From a virus: a stretch of 48,738 bases of DNA. Location: IMG/VR virus record IMGVR_UViG_3300010391_000093, positions 1 through 48,738 of that record. One strand, written 5' to 3'. The translations under genes and the position numbers were made by a program. The notes under the pieces are model-generated. The model worked only from the letters and a program-made list of their open reading frames with translations, was not told where the DNA came from and did no database searches. Below, in pieces: positions 1-8,318 of the stretch (position 1 is its first letter; every line of letters begins with the position of its first letter).

Positions 1-164
1 CGCACCGCCGCGATCAACACGCTCTGCTGCATAATCGTCAGGTCCTCGACCCAGGGTTGGAGCGCACTCGGCATCGATTCCTCCTTCACACTATTCGTAT
101 AGTACTCGGCTATTGCCGCGCGGTACCGCTGGATGTCGTGGCCGCCCCAGTGCTTGAGGGTCAT
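1..164 (-). CDS. Small phage protein, runs off the left edge
   Basis: The first 54 codons of a gene that leaves the window at base 1. I place the start at the ATG of 164-162, which overlaps the upstream stop as ATGA. A second in-frame ATG at 74 has a good AAGGAGG site 5 nt ahead, so a shorter product starting there is possible. The visible part contains a PWVEDLTIMQQSVL stretch, which resembles a small protein of unknown function common in phage genomes. No catalytic motif can be seen. If the molecule is circular, the frame runs on without a stop into the small gene at 48519-48689. Confidence 0.6.
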   Translation of the reverse strand, partial: MTLKHWGGHDIQRYRAAIAEYYTNSVKEESMPSALQPWVEDLTIMQQSVLIAAV

Positions 165-481
165 GTGGCCACCGCCGCCTTGAGCGCGGAGGCGTTGGCG
201 CGTACGACTGCGTCGGCCATGCGGTAGGCCGCGTCGAATACCTCGTCGGTAGTCGTGGCGGGCCAGGTCACCCCGCACCCGACTCCGCTGCCGCACACGT
301 AGCGGTGCTCGGGGTCCTGTGGCTTGTCAGCGCAGTAGCCTTTGTGGAAGGGCGTGAACTCGATGCCCTGGCTACGCAGGATCTCGATCGCCCGGTGGAG
401 GCGGTGGGTCATGCGGGAGTCCTCCGGATCGAAGGTGTACCCGCGCTTGAGCATCCAGCCGCCACTCGTCTCGGTTGCCAT
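161..481 (-). CDS. Hypothetical protein, 106 aa
   Basis: I do not recognise this protein. It is soluble and mixed alpha/beta in character, with three cysteines in the middle (YC, VC and GCG contexts) that are too loosely spaced for a clear zinc ribbon. The ATG at 481 follows a purine-rich GGGAGAACCC stretch. Its stop overlaps the start of the next gene as ATGA, so the two are probably translated together. It lies at the distal end of the DNA and RNA metabolism operon, just after the RNA ligase gene. Confidence 0.6.
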   Translation of the reverse strand: MATETSGGWMLKRGYTFDPEDSRMTHRLHRAIEILRSQGIEFTPFHKGYCADKPQDPEHRYVCGSGVGCGVTWPATTTDEVFDAAYRMADAVVRANASALKAAVAT

Positions 482-517
482 CTGGGTTCTCCCTTTCCGG
501 TACGCCCAGATCTTCGG

Positions 518-1471
518 CTATCCGGCCTCCGGAGTCAAGATCCCAGCCTCGTCTGAAACCGTAAATGTTGAGTCTACGAGGGTGGCCTTGTAGAATTCGG
601 GCACGCCCGTCGTGAGCACCTTGCGGATATCCCGCTCAAAGGCCGCCAGCAGCGCGTAGGCCAGCGTGTCGCGGTCTGGCCCCTCTAGGACGTCGCGCTG
701 TACCTCCGCGATCAGCGGCCCTATGTCCTTCGGCTCGTTCGCGAGCTTGCCCTCATCCCGCAGGTGCTCGATGGCTTTCCGCCAGCGAGCCTCGCCGCCG
801 AAGCCCTGCACCACCGCGGTGAGCGCGTCCCGGTGGTTCGGGTTGCGATCCTTCCAGTCCTTGAGGTGGACCTCCTTGAAAGCCTCGCTCACGAACTTGA
901 GGATCAATGGCTCAGGCTGCTTGCCCCCGATCTGGACGAACACGGTGTCGAGGGGCTTGAGGACCACGCCCTCGATCTTGGGGCCGCCCAGGAACGACTC
1001 CTCCCGGAGCAACTGGCCGAAGGTCGTCACATCGATCACACCCTGGAACAGGCGCGGGACCACCTCCAGCCCGAGGCGCGTGGCCTCGTTGACCTTGTCC
1101 ATGTAGGAGAGGTACCCGAAGTCGGTCTCCACGTCGAACAGGACGATGCCCCCGCGGGGCGTGCGGTCATAGGTCAGGGTGTTATGCTTCGGCTTGCTGA
1201 GGACCTCGCCGCGGTAGACCCAGCCCTCGCGCAGGGCTCCTGCCTCGTACAGGGAACGGGCGGTCTCGACCGCCTCTCGGAACATGGCGTCCGGGGCCTC
1301 GATGTCGATCTGCCGCCCCTTGCTGCGGGCATGGAGGGCACCCTCCAGCTGGGCGAAGCTGAACTGCGAGCCGTCAACCTTCTCCTCGGCAACCACTGCC
1401 TGGCCGACGACCTGGGCCGAGAGCCGATGTCCGAAGTTCAAGATGTGAGGGTAGCTGGGAATCTGGGGCAT
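518..1471 (-). CDS. RNA ligase, Rnl2-like nucleotidyltransferase
   Basis: ATP-dependent polynucleotide ligase that would seal nicked RNA through a lysyl-AMP intermediate. The core motifs appear in order: motif I EEKVDGSQF with Lys31 as the likely adenylated residue, motif III around WVYRGEVL, motif IIIa GIVLFDVE, motif IV EGVVLKP, and motif V LILKFV. The length of 317 aa and the motif spacing fit T4 Rnl2-type RNA ligases better than DNA ligases, since no OB-fold or BRCT extension is evident. The ATG at 1471 follows GGAGAGG. No polynucleotide kinase partner was seen, so it may act on ends left by nucleases that produce 5'-phosphate. The phage also carries tRNAs, which are possible substrates. 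Confidence 0.85.
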   Translation of the reverse strand: MPQIPSYPHILNFGHRLSAQVVGQAVVAEEKVDGSQFSFAQLEGALHARSKGRQIDIEAPDAMFREAVETARSLYEAGALREGWVYRGEVLSKPKHNTLTYDRTPRGGIVLFDVETDFGYLSYMDKVNEATRLGLEVVPRLFQGVIDVTTFGQLLREESFLGGPKIEGVVLKPLDTVFVQIGGKQPEPLILKFVSEAFKEVHLKDWKDRNPNHRDALTAVVQGFGGEARWRKAIEHLRDEGKLANEPKDIGPLIAEVQRDVLEGPDRDTLAYALLAAFERDIRKVLTTGVPEFYKATLVDSTFTVSDEAGILTPEAG

Positions 1472-1499
1472 CAGGGGTGCCTCTCCTTTCGCTAGGGAC

Positions 1500-1778
1500 C
1501 TATTCGCGGCGCAGGGCGTCCGCAGGGTCCTCGTCGGTGTCGATCGGCGGACGAGTCCGGATCGTCGTCTGCTGCAAGACGATCTGGTGACGCTGGTTCA
1601 TGGCATTGAACAAGGTCAACGCCGTATTTCCCGCGTGATCAAGAGCTTCGGTCGCGATCGACAGCTGCCCAGCATCCTGCGCCTTGCGCGAGATCTCCAT
1701 GTATCGCTCGATGGCCGAGTTCAAGCGCTCCACCAGGGCCAGATCGTAATCTGACTTGTTCTCGAATCGCTGATTCAA
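1500..1778 (-). CDS. Hypothetical helical protein, 92 aa
   Basis: A mostly alpha-helical acidic protein of unknown function. Long helices rich in Ala, Leu and Glu fill residues 5-70, and the C-terminus is charged and probably disordered. Its ATG overlaps the stop of the gene before it as ATGA (1775-1778), so it is likely translated by coupling. No motif allows a functional assignment. Confidence 0.6.
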   Translation of the reverse strand: MNQRFENKSDYDLALVERLNSAIERYMEISRKAQDAGQLSIATEALDHAGNTALTLFNAMNQRHQIVLQQTTIRTRPPIDTDEDPADALRRE

Positions 1779-2131
1779 CTGAACACCGCCTTTCGTTCCC
1801 GCATGAGTGCCGCGAGAGATCCCGCGGCCACCGCTCGATAGACGATCGTCTCAACTGCTAGCATGCTCCGCTCCAGCGGGATCTGCTTGCGATAGTCGAA
1901 TATGATCAACGCCTGGATCGCCGCGGTACTGGCCTCCAGCAATGAGGTGACCTCGCGCTCGTCCTGGAGGTAATCACGCAGCGAAGGTTCCTCCCTCGCG
2001 ATAGTGTCCAGCGCCTCGTCGACAAAGAGATCGACGTTCGCGATATCCATGCGATCGGTGCTTTCCATCTGTACCGACGCTAGCAGCCGACTATAGATGC
2101 TCTTGGGCTGTCTGTCAAGCAATCGGCTCAC
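1775..2131 (-). CDS. Hypothetical protein, 118 aa
   Basis: Unrecognised. The sequence predicts four or so helices with an acidic central part (the DEALDTIAREEPSLRDYL stretch) and an alanine-rich C-terminal half. It overlaps the next gene by 4 nt and starts inside the end of the zinc-ribbon gene upstream, so it belongs to the same operon. The ATG at 2131 is the first plausible start. Confidence 0.6.
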   Translation of the reverse strand: MSRLLDRQPKSIYSRLLASVQMESTDRMDIANVDLFVDEALDTIAREEPSLRDYLQDEREVTSLLEASTAAIQALIIFDYRKQIPLERSMLAVETIVYRAVAAGSLAALMRERKAVFS

Positions 2132-2318
2132 GTTCGCCCTCCCATCTCTCCGCCTGATCGGCCGGGTAATCTGCGTGTTCGCGTTCCTTCAACACCGTCG
2201 TGGCCCCGCAGCGCTTGCACTTCGCCGCTCGGCCATGTACCCAGCCGGTGCGAGCTACCGTCACGAGTGCCCCGAGTACCCAATGGTGCGCGCCGGGGCA
2301 TGGCTTGCGCCTAGGCAT
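2115..2318 (-). CDS. Small zinc-binding protein, 67 aa
   Basis: The start is the ATG at 2318 (MPRRKPCPG), 8 nt inside the end of the resolvase gene. An upstream extension of the frame would overlap that gene fully and reads as non-coding. The protein carries a possible zinc site made of CPGAHH near the N-terminus and a CKRCG pair around residues 38-42. A charged C-terminus follows. The likely role is nucleic-acid or protein binding. Nothing more specific can be said. Confidence 0.6.
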   Translation of the reverse strand: MPRRKPCPGAHHWVLGALVTVARTGWVHGRAAKCKRCGATTVLKEREHADYPADQAERWEGEREPIA

Positions 2319-2778
2319 ACAACCTGGCTCCTGCGCGAGCAATCGCGTAGGCATCCACGAGATCTTGCGTGTCCAGGCTTTCGAGACCGCCGGTCTCCGC
2401 AAATACCCAGGCCGCGATCATCGCCTTGTTGGCATTGCCACTGAGTCCAAGCGCCCGCTTCCAATTCCGCCCAGCTAGAACCCGTACCTCCGCCTGAGGC
2501 GCGACCTGGGCAGTAAGCGCGCGCAGGCCTCCGAGAATCTGAGCGAGGCCCGAGAAGCCAGCCCGGTTCCGTACGAAGGGCGTGTCCTCGATCACGATCA
2601 GATCCGGTCGGACCATCGGAATCATGCAGGCATAGGTCTGCATGATGCTGGGGAATCGATCTCCCGCTAGCTTCCCTTGTCCGCCACACACCAAGGTGGC
2701 GACCAGCTGCCCGTGCTCCAACAGCGCCCCGTGCACGCGATGCGTGTCCAGATCCACGCCCAGGATCCTAGTCAACAC
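2311..2778 (-). CDS. RuvC-like Holliday junction resolvase
   Basis: RNase H-fold nuclease of about 155 aa, the size expected for phage RuvC-type resolvases. The acidic active-site residues are visible in their usual contexts: ILGVDLD at the N-terminus, LIVIEDTPF in the middle and QDLVDAYAIA at the C-terminus. It should cut four-way junctions made during recombination or packaging. The GTG at 2778 puts the first strand at the right distance and overlaps the stop of the phosphoesterase gene by 11 nt. The longer upstream frame lies in the neighbour and lacks family features. A TTG one codon later is an alternative start. Confidence 0.75.
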   Translation of the reverse strand: MLTRILGVDLDTHRVHGALLEHGQLVATLVCGGQGKLAGDRFPSIMQTYACMIPMVRPDLIVIEDTPFVRNRAGFSGLAQILGGLRALTAQVAPQAEVRVLAGRNWKRALGLSGNANKAMIAAWVFAETGGLESLDTQDLVDAYAIARAGARLYA

Positions 2779-4069
2779 GGGGAACGTCCAACCAGACTTC
2801 CTCGGTCGAGGCGCGGTTTCCGACGTCGAGGTACAGCGGATAGTAGGCGACCGCACCGTGCTTATTGAACATGACCAGCTGCTGCACCGGCCGCCGGTTC
2901 GCCTTGAAGCTCGCCTGGACCCAGCTGGTCGAGGGAGGTAGCGACCCGTTCAAGAACACATTGGACTGCTGCCCCATCGGGAGCATACCGGGGATGTGGC
3001 CGTGGCCCAGGAACAGGGCATCATAGCCACCGACCATCTGCTCGTAGCGCATGGCCGCAACGCTGATGGCGTTCCACGGGATACCGCTGTGGCCGCCGGT
3101 TGTCCACTTGATGTCCGCACCATGCGAGTGCACGAAGCGGTGCCCACCGAACATGATCTGCCCGAAGAAGGTCGAGCGGTTGAAGATCGTGGTCCGCGAA
3201 TCCTCGACGTACCAGCGCTTGAGCATCTCGCCGATCAGCCAAGCGTACGAGGCCACGTAGCCAAGCTCGCCGCCGCCTGCGTTGCCAGGCTTGCGCGAGG
3301 TGCGGTCGTGGTTGCCGCCGACGCTGGAGACTACGACCTCCTCCTCGAATAGTTCCTGGAGGCCATCGATCAACCAGCGGGACAGATCGAACGCCTCAAC
3401 AGTCTGCGCCATGACCAGCCGGTCAATATCGGTGTGCTGACTGTTCCGCATATCATCGCCTTCGACGATATCGCCGTTCATGATGATCAGGAGCTTGCGG
3501 ACCTTGCGCCCACCGTCCCGCATGATCTCGCGAAGGATCTCCGCCATCCGCGTGACCTGCTCCTTGGCGATATCCGAGGTCTGAACGAACAGCCCACCCG
3601 TGCTGGCCTTGTCTGTGTTCTGCCCGATGTGCCAGTCGCTCAGGTGAAGCACCCAGAGATGATCCGCGTGGTCATCTCGCAACCCGGCAGGTGGATTATA
3701 GGGGCGAGGCTTCCAGGTACTGAGATGCTCGGTGAGCAAGGAGCGAATCTGCTCGGCCTTTGCCGCATCGGTGGTGGCCCGGCGAAGCTCCACCACCTCG
3801 GAACGTCGGTCCCGCACCTCCAGCGGCGCGTCCGGAACTGCCAGGGCCGCGACCGCAGTCAGGCCGGTGATCCCGTAGAGGCGGTCCATGCTCTGGCGGA
3901 TCCCGTGCGCGGTCCAGGCAACGGCGAAACGCTCCGCAACCTCTATCGCCAGTGCCGCGGTGTCTCGGTGTCCAGCCGCGATGCGATCCCGCACCCAGCC
4001 AGCAATCGTCGCTCGCTCCTCCTTGTGGACGTTCCGGAACGCTCGCAGTCCGCTATCCTGCTCCACCAC
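2768..4069 (-). CDS. Calcineurin-like metallophosphoesterase
   Basis: Metal-dependent phosphoesterase or nuclease. All the classic metal-binding blocks are present in order: LHLSDWHIGQ, MNGDIVEGDD, GGNHDR, and late HSHG and GHGHIPG. The N-terminal 140 residues form a separate, charged helical region that may bind DNA. Together with its place between a Cas4-like nuclease and a resolvase, this suggests a role in recombination, similar in spirit to SbcD/Mre11, but no ATPase partner is encoded nearby. I chose the GTG at 4069 (one codon later is equal) because GGAGG precedes it and the overlap with the previous gene is only 17 nt. Confidence 0.8.
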   Translation of the reverse strand: MVEQDSGLRAFRNVHKEERATIAGWVRDRIAAGHRDTAALAIEVAERFAVAWTAHGIRQSMDRLYGITGLTAVAALAVPDAPLEVRDRRSEVVELRRATTDAAKAEQIRSLLTEHLSTWKPRPYNPPAGLRDDHADHLWVLHLSDWHIGQNTDKASTGGLFVQTSDIAKEQVTRMAEILREIMRDGGRKVRKLLIIMNGDIVEGDDMRNSQHTDIDRLVMAQTVEAFDLSRWLIDGLQELFEEEVVVSSVGGNHDRTSRKPGNAGGGELGYVASYAWLIGEMLKRWYVEDSRTTIFNRSTFFGQIMFGGHRFVHSHGADIKWTTGGHSGIPWNAISVAAMRYEQMVGGYDALFLGHGHIPGMLPMGQQSNVFLNGSLPPSTSWVQASFKANRRPVQQLVMFNKHGAVAYYPLYLDVGNRASTEEVWLDVPRVD

Positions 4070-4598
4070 CTCGAACCTCCGATTCCCGCCTTGACTGTTC
4101 CCGGCTGAGCCGGACCAGCTGCTCATGGTAAATGTCCGCTTGGACCTCAAGGCGCTTTGCGAGCGCTCGGCGTTCGATCAGGATCCGCGTGCTGTTCTTG
4201 AGATTCTCCTCACCCTGAACGGCGCGAGCCTCCAGGATCTCCTTCGGGATGACCTTAGGCGCTCCTGCCTCAATCAGCAGGGCCTGTGCCCGTTCCATCG
4301 CCGTGCCAAGTGCGAGCCGATAGGTTGCCTCCAGTGCTCCGAGCTCGCTTTCGATGCGCGCCTGCTGTTGCCGGGTCCAGGTGTAGTACCCGGTCAATTG
4401 AAGCTGCAGCGTCCCCAGTCGCTGACCGTCAAGGGCTCCGAACGAGGCGTCATCGGGAAACGTATAGCCCTGGCCCAGACCCGAAGGAGCCTCCATGAGT
4501 GGGAGCCGCAGCGAGGCGAACGCCTGGTCCGTCTTACGCATGACCTCCGCTACGCTCCAGAACTCACCTGGGCGAGCGCCTGACGCACTCGGGTCCAC
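4053..4598 (-). CDS. Hypothetical protein with coiled-coil segment, 181 aa
   Basis: Unrecognised. Residues about 70-175 are rich in Glu, Arg, Leu and Gln with heptad-like spacing, so a coiled coil is likely. The tail ends in a glycine-rich stretch. The GTG at 4598 has an excellent AAAGGAGG site and overlaps the Cas4-like gene by 49 nt. Its position between nuclease and phosphoesterase suggests an accessory factor for recombination, but that rests on context only. Confidence 0.6.
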   Translation of the reverse strand: MDPSASGARPGEFWSVAEVMRKTDQAFASLRLPLMEAPSGLGQGYTFPDDASFGALDGQRLGTLQLQLTGYYTWTRQQQARIESELGALEATYRLALGTAMERAQALLIEAGAPKVIPKEILEARAVQGEENLKNSTRILIERRALAKRLEVQADIYHEQLVRLSREQSRRESEVRGGGAG

Positions 4599-5488
4599 GG
4601 TTCCTCCTTTCCGTCACGCAGCGCATTACACAGTTCCTCACGGTAGCAGGCCCGGCACTCCGCTGACCCGCGTGCAAAGGGCGGGTCTAACAGTGTACCC
4701 GAGAACGCGGCCGTCTCGGCTACGCCCGCCACCTTGAAAGCCTCCTTGCGCATTTTCGCGGAGGGGCGCACCACCCGGATCTTGTATTCCTGCGTGTCGG
4801 TGTTCTCGAAGTACAGGAAGGCCGTGTCCTCAATGGTACCCAATCCAGGGATCTCCCCGGCCTGCTGGAATTGCACGAGGTACTGCGCCAGTTGCCGCGG
4901 GTAGTGGCGCATGTAGGGGGCTAGCTCGATCAGCAGCCGGTTGTACATCTCCTCCGGGCTGGCCGCCTGCTTCGGCACCGTGCCCCAGGAGAACCGGCTC
5001 GCGCTCTTGACCTCGACGAGGTGCAGTCTCCCCGTCTTGGGATTGCGGACGATGTCATCCGCCTCTCCGGACCAGGTCACGCGGCCGTGGTTCTGAACCG
5101 ACGCGAGTAACATAGGCAGCGTGCGGCCGTTCTCATCGAACAGGGCGCTGTCGGTGAGGTTGTTGTGCACAAGCCCATCTGCGAAGAAGGTCACCCGCAC
5201 GCTCTCCGCGGCCAGCAATCCGGCCTCGGCAAAGTTGTCCGAGACGCGGGCATGCACGTCCTTCCCGTTCTTGACGCGCTCTTGCGACTTGGCGCTGAAC
5301 TCGTCGTGGTGTCCGAGCATCGCTAGCTCGGCGTCCAGCGGACAGGGGCCGCCCGCGGCAGAGGGGCGTACGAAGGAGGATGGAGTGCTCCAGCGCTCAA
5401 GCTCCCGGCGCGTATTGAGGTGTCCCTCATAGGCTGCGGTGAGCCAGTCCTCCGCTTGGAGACTACGAATGAAGTCGCCAACAGCCAT
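4550..5488 (-). CDS. Cas4-like PD-(D/E)XK exonuclease, probable Fe-S cluster
   Basis: A RecB/Cas4-family nuclease of 312 aa. Visible motifs are GEADDIV followed by LHLVEVKSAS, which gives the D...ExK active site, and then the QLAQYLVQF motif typical of RecB-type nucleases. One cysteine near residue 49 (GGPCPLD) and three near the C-terminus (ECRACYREELC) have the arrangement that holds a 4Fe-4S cluster in Cas4 and AddB. It probably resects DNA ends for the RecA-like recombinase encoded four genes upstream in the same operon. No CRISPR array or Cas1 is present, so this is a phage recombination gene, not part of a CRISPR system. Confidence 0.8.
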   Translation of the reverse strand: MAVGDFIRSLQAEDWLTAAYEGHLNTRRELERWSTPSSFVRPSAAGGPCPLDAELAMLGHHDEFSAKSQERVKNGKDVHARVSDNFAEAGLLAAESVRVTFFADGLVHNNLTDSALFDENGRTLPMLLASVQNHGRVTWSGEADDIVRNPKTGRLHLVEVKSASRFSWGTVPKQAASPEEMYNRLLIELAPYMRHYPRQLAQYLVQFQQAGEIPGLGTIEDTAFLYFENTDTQEYKIRVVRPSAKMRKEAFKVAGVAETAAFSGTLLDPPFARGSAECRACYREELCNALRDGKEEPWTRVRQALAQVSSGA

Positions 5489-5491
5489 GGC

Positions 5492-6064
5492 TTATGCTCC
5501 CCGAACCACATGGAGGATCTGATTGGCGACCCCGTCGACGCCCTTCTCGAACAGCGTGATGTCGACGTCGACCTTGAAGTCCCGCCAGTATTGCTCGGAC
5601 GCATGAGCATCGCGCGCCGGGTCCGCTGGGAACTCAGGGTTGCGGGGCAGGCGCACGAAGGTAAACCGCTGCGCCCGGAGCATCTCGTACTCGTTCGGGA
5701 ACCGGCAGTCATCCACGAGTAGGTTCGCGTGGAGGCGCTCGATGATCTTGCGCTCCGCCTTACGGACCCAATAGTCATCGCCGTAGTGCTTGCGCCTGAA
5801 GTCGGTGCCCCAGGTCTGTGCAAGCTCCCGGAACTCCGCTTTGGTAGTCGCATCGGTCATGCGCCGGATTAGATCCTGGACGAGCAGATCATCGGTCGGA
5901 TTCTTCCCATCCGCTGCGAGGATAGCCCGCGCCAGTTCGAGTTTGACTTCGAGCGCGATCGAGATCCGCTGTCCATCGCCTAGCTGGCGCAGCAGCGATT
6001 CTCCGATGGTGGTCTTGCCCGATCCGATCGGTCCGACCAATGCAATGCGTACGGGGGTCGTCAT
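5492..6064 (-). CDS. Deoxynucleoside monophosphate kinase-like P-loop protein
   Basis: P-loop kinase of 190 aa. Residues 10-17 form a Walker A loop (GPIGSGKTT), and LLVDDCRFPNEYEML resembles the conserved block of phage dNMP kinases such as T4 gp1. It probably phosphorylates deoxynucleoside monophosphates to feed DNA synthesis. The ATG at 6064 overlaps the previous stop as ATGA. A longer upstream reading would overlap that gene and is unlikely. The HD nucleotidase at 10744 and the methyltransferase hint at further manipulation of nucleotides. Confidence 0.75.
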   Translation of the reverse strand: MTTPVRIALVGPIGSGKTTIGESLLRQLGDGQRISIALEVKLELARAILAADGKNPTDDLLVQDLIRRMTDATTKAEFRELAQTWGTDFRRKHYGDDYWVRKAERKIIERLHANLLVDDCRFPNEYEMLRAQRFTFVRLPRNPEFPADPARDAHASEQYWRDFKVDVDITLFEKGVDGVANQILHVVRGA

Positions 6065-6432
6065 AGGTACCCTGCCTCCTCGTAGACTTCTCGGCGTCGA
6101 GCAACGGAGTCCCGCCACTCGTCCGCCCATGCCAGGATGATCTCACGGTGCGTGGACGGGTGCAGATCCGCCAGGCGATCGTATCGAACCCGCAGGATAG
6201 GGAGTGCCACCTGCTCCATGATCCAGGCGTCTCGCTTCGTATCCCGTTTCGCGCTGTGCTGCGGCCCGTCCGCTTCGAACCCCAGATGGAGCTCGGCGAC
6301 GTAGCAATCTACATGGTACCGACCTACGACCAGTTCGTCCTCGACGTCCCAGCCGCAATCCAGCAATAGGTCGTGGAGTTTCCGCTGGATTGCGGTATCG
6401 GTATTCGACTGGACTGCGCCCCAGTCAGTCAA
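6061..6432 (-). CDS. Vsr/DUF559-like PD-(D/E)XK endonuclease
   Basis: A small nuclease-fold protein of 123 aa. YHVDCYVAELHLGFEADG followed by HS and then a positively charged helix and ILRVRYDRL matches the pattern of very-short-patch-repair and DUF559 endonucleases, with acidic residues at the D and E positions. I place the start at the TTG of 6432, overlapping the stop of the zinc-ribbon gene by 8 nt, because the upstream part of the frame reads as antisense to that gene's acidic tail. A role in DNA nicking or recombination is likely. Substrate and specificity cannot be read. Confidence 0.65.
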   Translation of the reverse strand: MTDWGAVQSNTDTAIQRKLHDLLLDCGWDVEDELVVGRYHVDCYVAELHLGFEADGPQHSAKRDTKRDAWIMEQVALPILRVRYDRLADLHPSTHREIILAWADEWRDSVARRREVYEEAGYL

Positions 6433-6787
6433 CGAGATCGTCCAGATCAAGCTCGCGAAGCAGTCGTTCCTCGGCCTCGGCTTCGGTCTCTGGGCCATCA
6501 AGATCAGAGTCATCATCGTCGAGAGTCGCCTCCGCCTCAGCGCGGGCACGAGCCTCAGCTACTTCGAGCGCCGCGATCTCTTCTTCCATCAACGGACGCT
6601 CTACCCAGACGTAGCGACAACGTCCGCAGACCCGGTGCATGTGCTCCAAGCCCTGGATCTCCTCGCGATGATCCTTGCAGTAGTAGTCCTTCGTGTCCGG
6701 CCGGTAGATCGTACCAACGTCGAAGTTCCCACACTTCTGACACCGCGCCAGCGGGTTGAATGGTTGGAGACTAGAGATCAGCGACAT
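6425..6787 (-). CDS. Zinc-ribbon protein with acidic tail, 120 aa
   Basis: Two cysteine pairs, CQKCG near residue 16 and CGRCR near residue 54, with an additional Cys-His between them, indicate a zinc ribbon. The second half is very acidic and alanine-rich (an EAEARARAEAEA-like stretch and DDDD), probably a flexible or helical tail. The start lies within the last codons of the RecA-like gene, so the genes are coupled. Possibly an adaptor that binds DNA or a replication protein. Unassigned. Confidence 0.6.
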   Translation of the reverse strand: MSLISSLQPFNPLARCQKCGNFDVGTIYRPDTKDYYCKDHREEIQGLEHMHRVCGRCRYVWVERPLMEEEIAALEVAEARARAEAEATLDDDDSDLDGPETEAEAEERLLRELDLDDLVD

Positions 6788-7778
6788 CTGGCAATGCCTC
6801 GACTGCAGCGATCTCCGCCTTGAGGGCCTCGGTCAGAGCCTCACTCTCATTGAAGGCTTCGCGCACTGCCTTGCGACCATGCCAACGGAACTCGCCAAAC
6901 GTGTAATAGCCCCCGCTGCCGACGAGTACGCCGACGTCGATCGCCTTGTCGATCAAGCCCGAGACCAGATCGAACTGACCCGTGAAGTAGAAGGGGACCT
7001 CGGCCGTGCGGTTAGGCGGTCCCTGCTTGTTCTTGTCCACGCGGAGCTTGAGGGTGCGGCCAACCAAAACCTTACTGTCCCCTGTGCCCTCTTCGATGCG
7101 CGCGCCCTTGCGGACGCGGATGATCTGCCAGGCATAGTAGGATTGGCCGACCCCGCCAGGTAGCGTCTCGGGACTACCATACATGACCCCGACCTTCATG
7201 CGGATCTGGTTGATCATGATGATGCACCAGCCACCGGTGTTCTCAGCATTCAACGCACGCAAGCCACGGTTCACCATCCGCGCCTGGGTACCGACTAGGC
7301 CCTGCTCGGACTCGACCTCTAGCTCCTTCGCCGGAGGCATGGCCGCGATCGAGTCCAGCACGATCACGCCTGCGGGCTTGGTCTGGATGATCGCGCGGGC
7401 GACATCAAATGCCTTCTCCCCATTCGGCGGGAGACTTACAATCACGTCCGCAGCATTCAGCCCGACGTGCTCGGCCCATTCGTTTGTCCAGGTCCGCTCG
7501 ATGTCGACGAACACGGTCGGGAGTCCCAACGCTTGGGCGGCCTTCATGGCTTGCATCGCGAGCAGGGTCTTGCCTGCCTGTTCCTCGCCCACGATCAGGG
7601 CGAGACGGTTGAAGGCGAAGCCGCCGCACAATGCCTCGTCTACCGCGTGTAGGCCGGTGGGAAGGATCGCAGGCCGCAGATCCTCGTCGTTGCCCCACAC
7701 CAGCTTCGAGCCGGTGTCCTTCTCGATCTGCTTGCGGAGCGCCTCTAGGGCGACTCGGCTCTCAAGTGGCGCTGCCAC
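6771..7778 (-). CDS. recA-like: RecA-like recombinase
   Basis: Strand-exchange ATPase of about 335 aa. The Walker A loop is GEEQAGKT and Walker B is VIVLDSIAAM. A MINQIRMKVGVMYG stretch corresponds to the L2 region, and the C-terminal block with YYTFGEFRWHG resembles the end of the RecA core. The GTG at 7778 has a full AAGGAGG site 5 nt upstream. The longer frame to 7841 overlaps the previous gene and is less likely. With the SSB-like, Cas4-like and RuvC-like genes it forms a complete phage recombination set. Confidence 0.9.
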   Translation of the reverse strand: MAAPLESRVALEALRKQIEKDTGSKLVWGNDEDLRPAILPTGLHAVDEALCGGFAFNRLALIVGEEQAGKTLLAMQAMKAAQALGLPTVFVDIERTWTNEWAEHVGLNAADVIVSLPPNGEKAFDVARAIIQTKPAGVIVLDSIAAMPPAKELEVESEQGLVGTQARMVNRGLRALNAENTGGWCIIMINQIRMKVGVMYGSPETLPGGVGQSYYAWQIIRVRKGARIEEGTGDSKVLVGRTLKLRVDKNKQGPPNRTAEVPFYFTGQFDLVSGLIDKAIDVGVLVGSGGYYTFGEFRWHGRKAVREAFNESEALTEALKAEIAAVEALPDVADL

Positions 7779-8316
7779 GGGACCTCCTTCGTGGTGAGAC
7801 GTAGTCAGCAGAGGCGTCTCCGTCGATGCCGACACCATCACTGCCCACGATGGTCCCGTCGTCGCGAATAGGGACTCCCTTGGCTCGCTCCTGCGCGACC
7901 TCCGCAGCCAAGACCTCGGCCGCGAGATCCGGGACCTCCGCCTCGGCCTGGATCGCCGCAGTGGCCGCCGTGCGGAGCTCGGGGCTCTCCTTCAGCTTGC
8001 GGATCAGGGTGTTAAACCGCCCTGTCATGCTAGCGCGGAACGAAGCGAACTCCGACATCTGCGACCGTAGAGAAGGGATCCCAGAATGGGGCGTCAGGAT
8101 CTCCGACAGCACCTCCTCCAGTTTGCCATCGAGCCGAGCAAACCCCGCCCCCGCCGCCGTCAGCGCCGCATCTACCTGCGCCTCGACATCACCCGCCGGA
8201 TCGATATCGGAGATGCGAATCTCCGGCTTCGCCATGACGAATTGGATGTCGGGGTGTGGGATCGTCAGCCCGAGGGTGATCGACACCCTCAGGCTGGGAT
8301 TAGTCGCGTCGCTCAT
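7762..8316 (-). CDS. Hypothetical protein, 184 aa
   Basis: Unrecognised. The N-terminal 40 residues look like a beta-rich domain, followed by an alanine- and glutamate-rich helical part. The C-terminus is Asp/Gly-rich and then basic. It lies between the SSB-like and RecA-like genes, overlapping the latter by 17 nt, which suggests a mediator or regulatory role in recombination. That is context only. Confidence 0.6.
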   Translation of the reverse strand: MSDATNPSLRVSITLGLTIPHPDIQFVMAKPEIRISDIDPAGDVEAQVDAALTAAGAGFARLDGKLEEVLSEILTPHSGIPSLRSQMSEFASFRASMTGRFNTLIRKLKESPELRTAATAAIQAEAEVPDLAAEVLAAEVAQERAKGVPIRDDGTIVGSDGVGIDGDASADYVSPRRRSRGSAT

Positions 8317-8318
8317 GA

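Noticed and set aside
4550-5488. CRISPR-Cas origin for the Cas4-like gene
   Set aside because: No repeat-spacer array, Cas1, Cas2 or effector was seen. Phages often carry Cas4-like nucleases for recombination.
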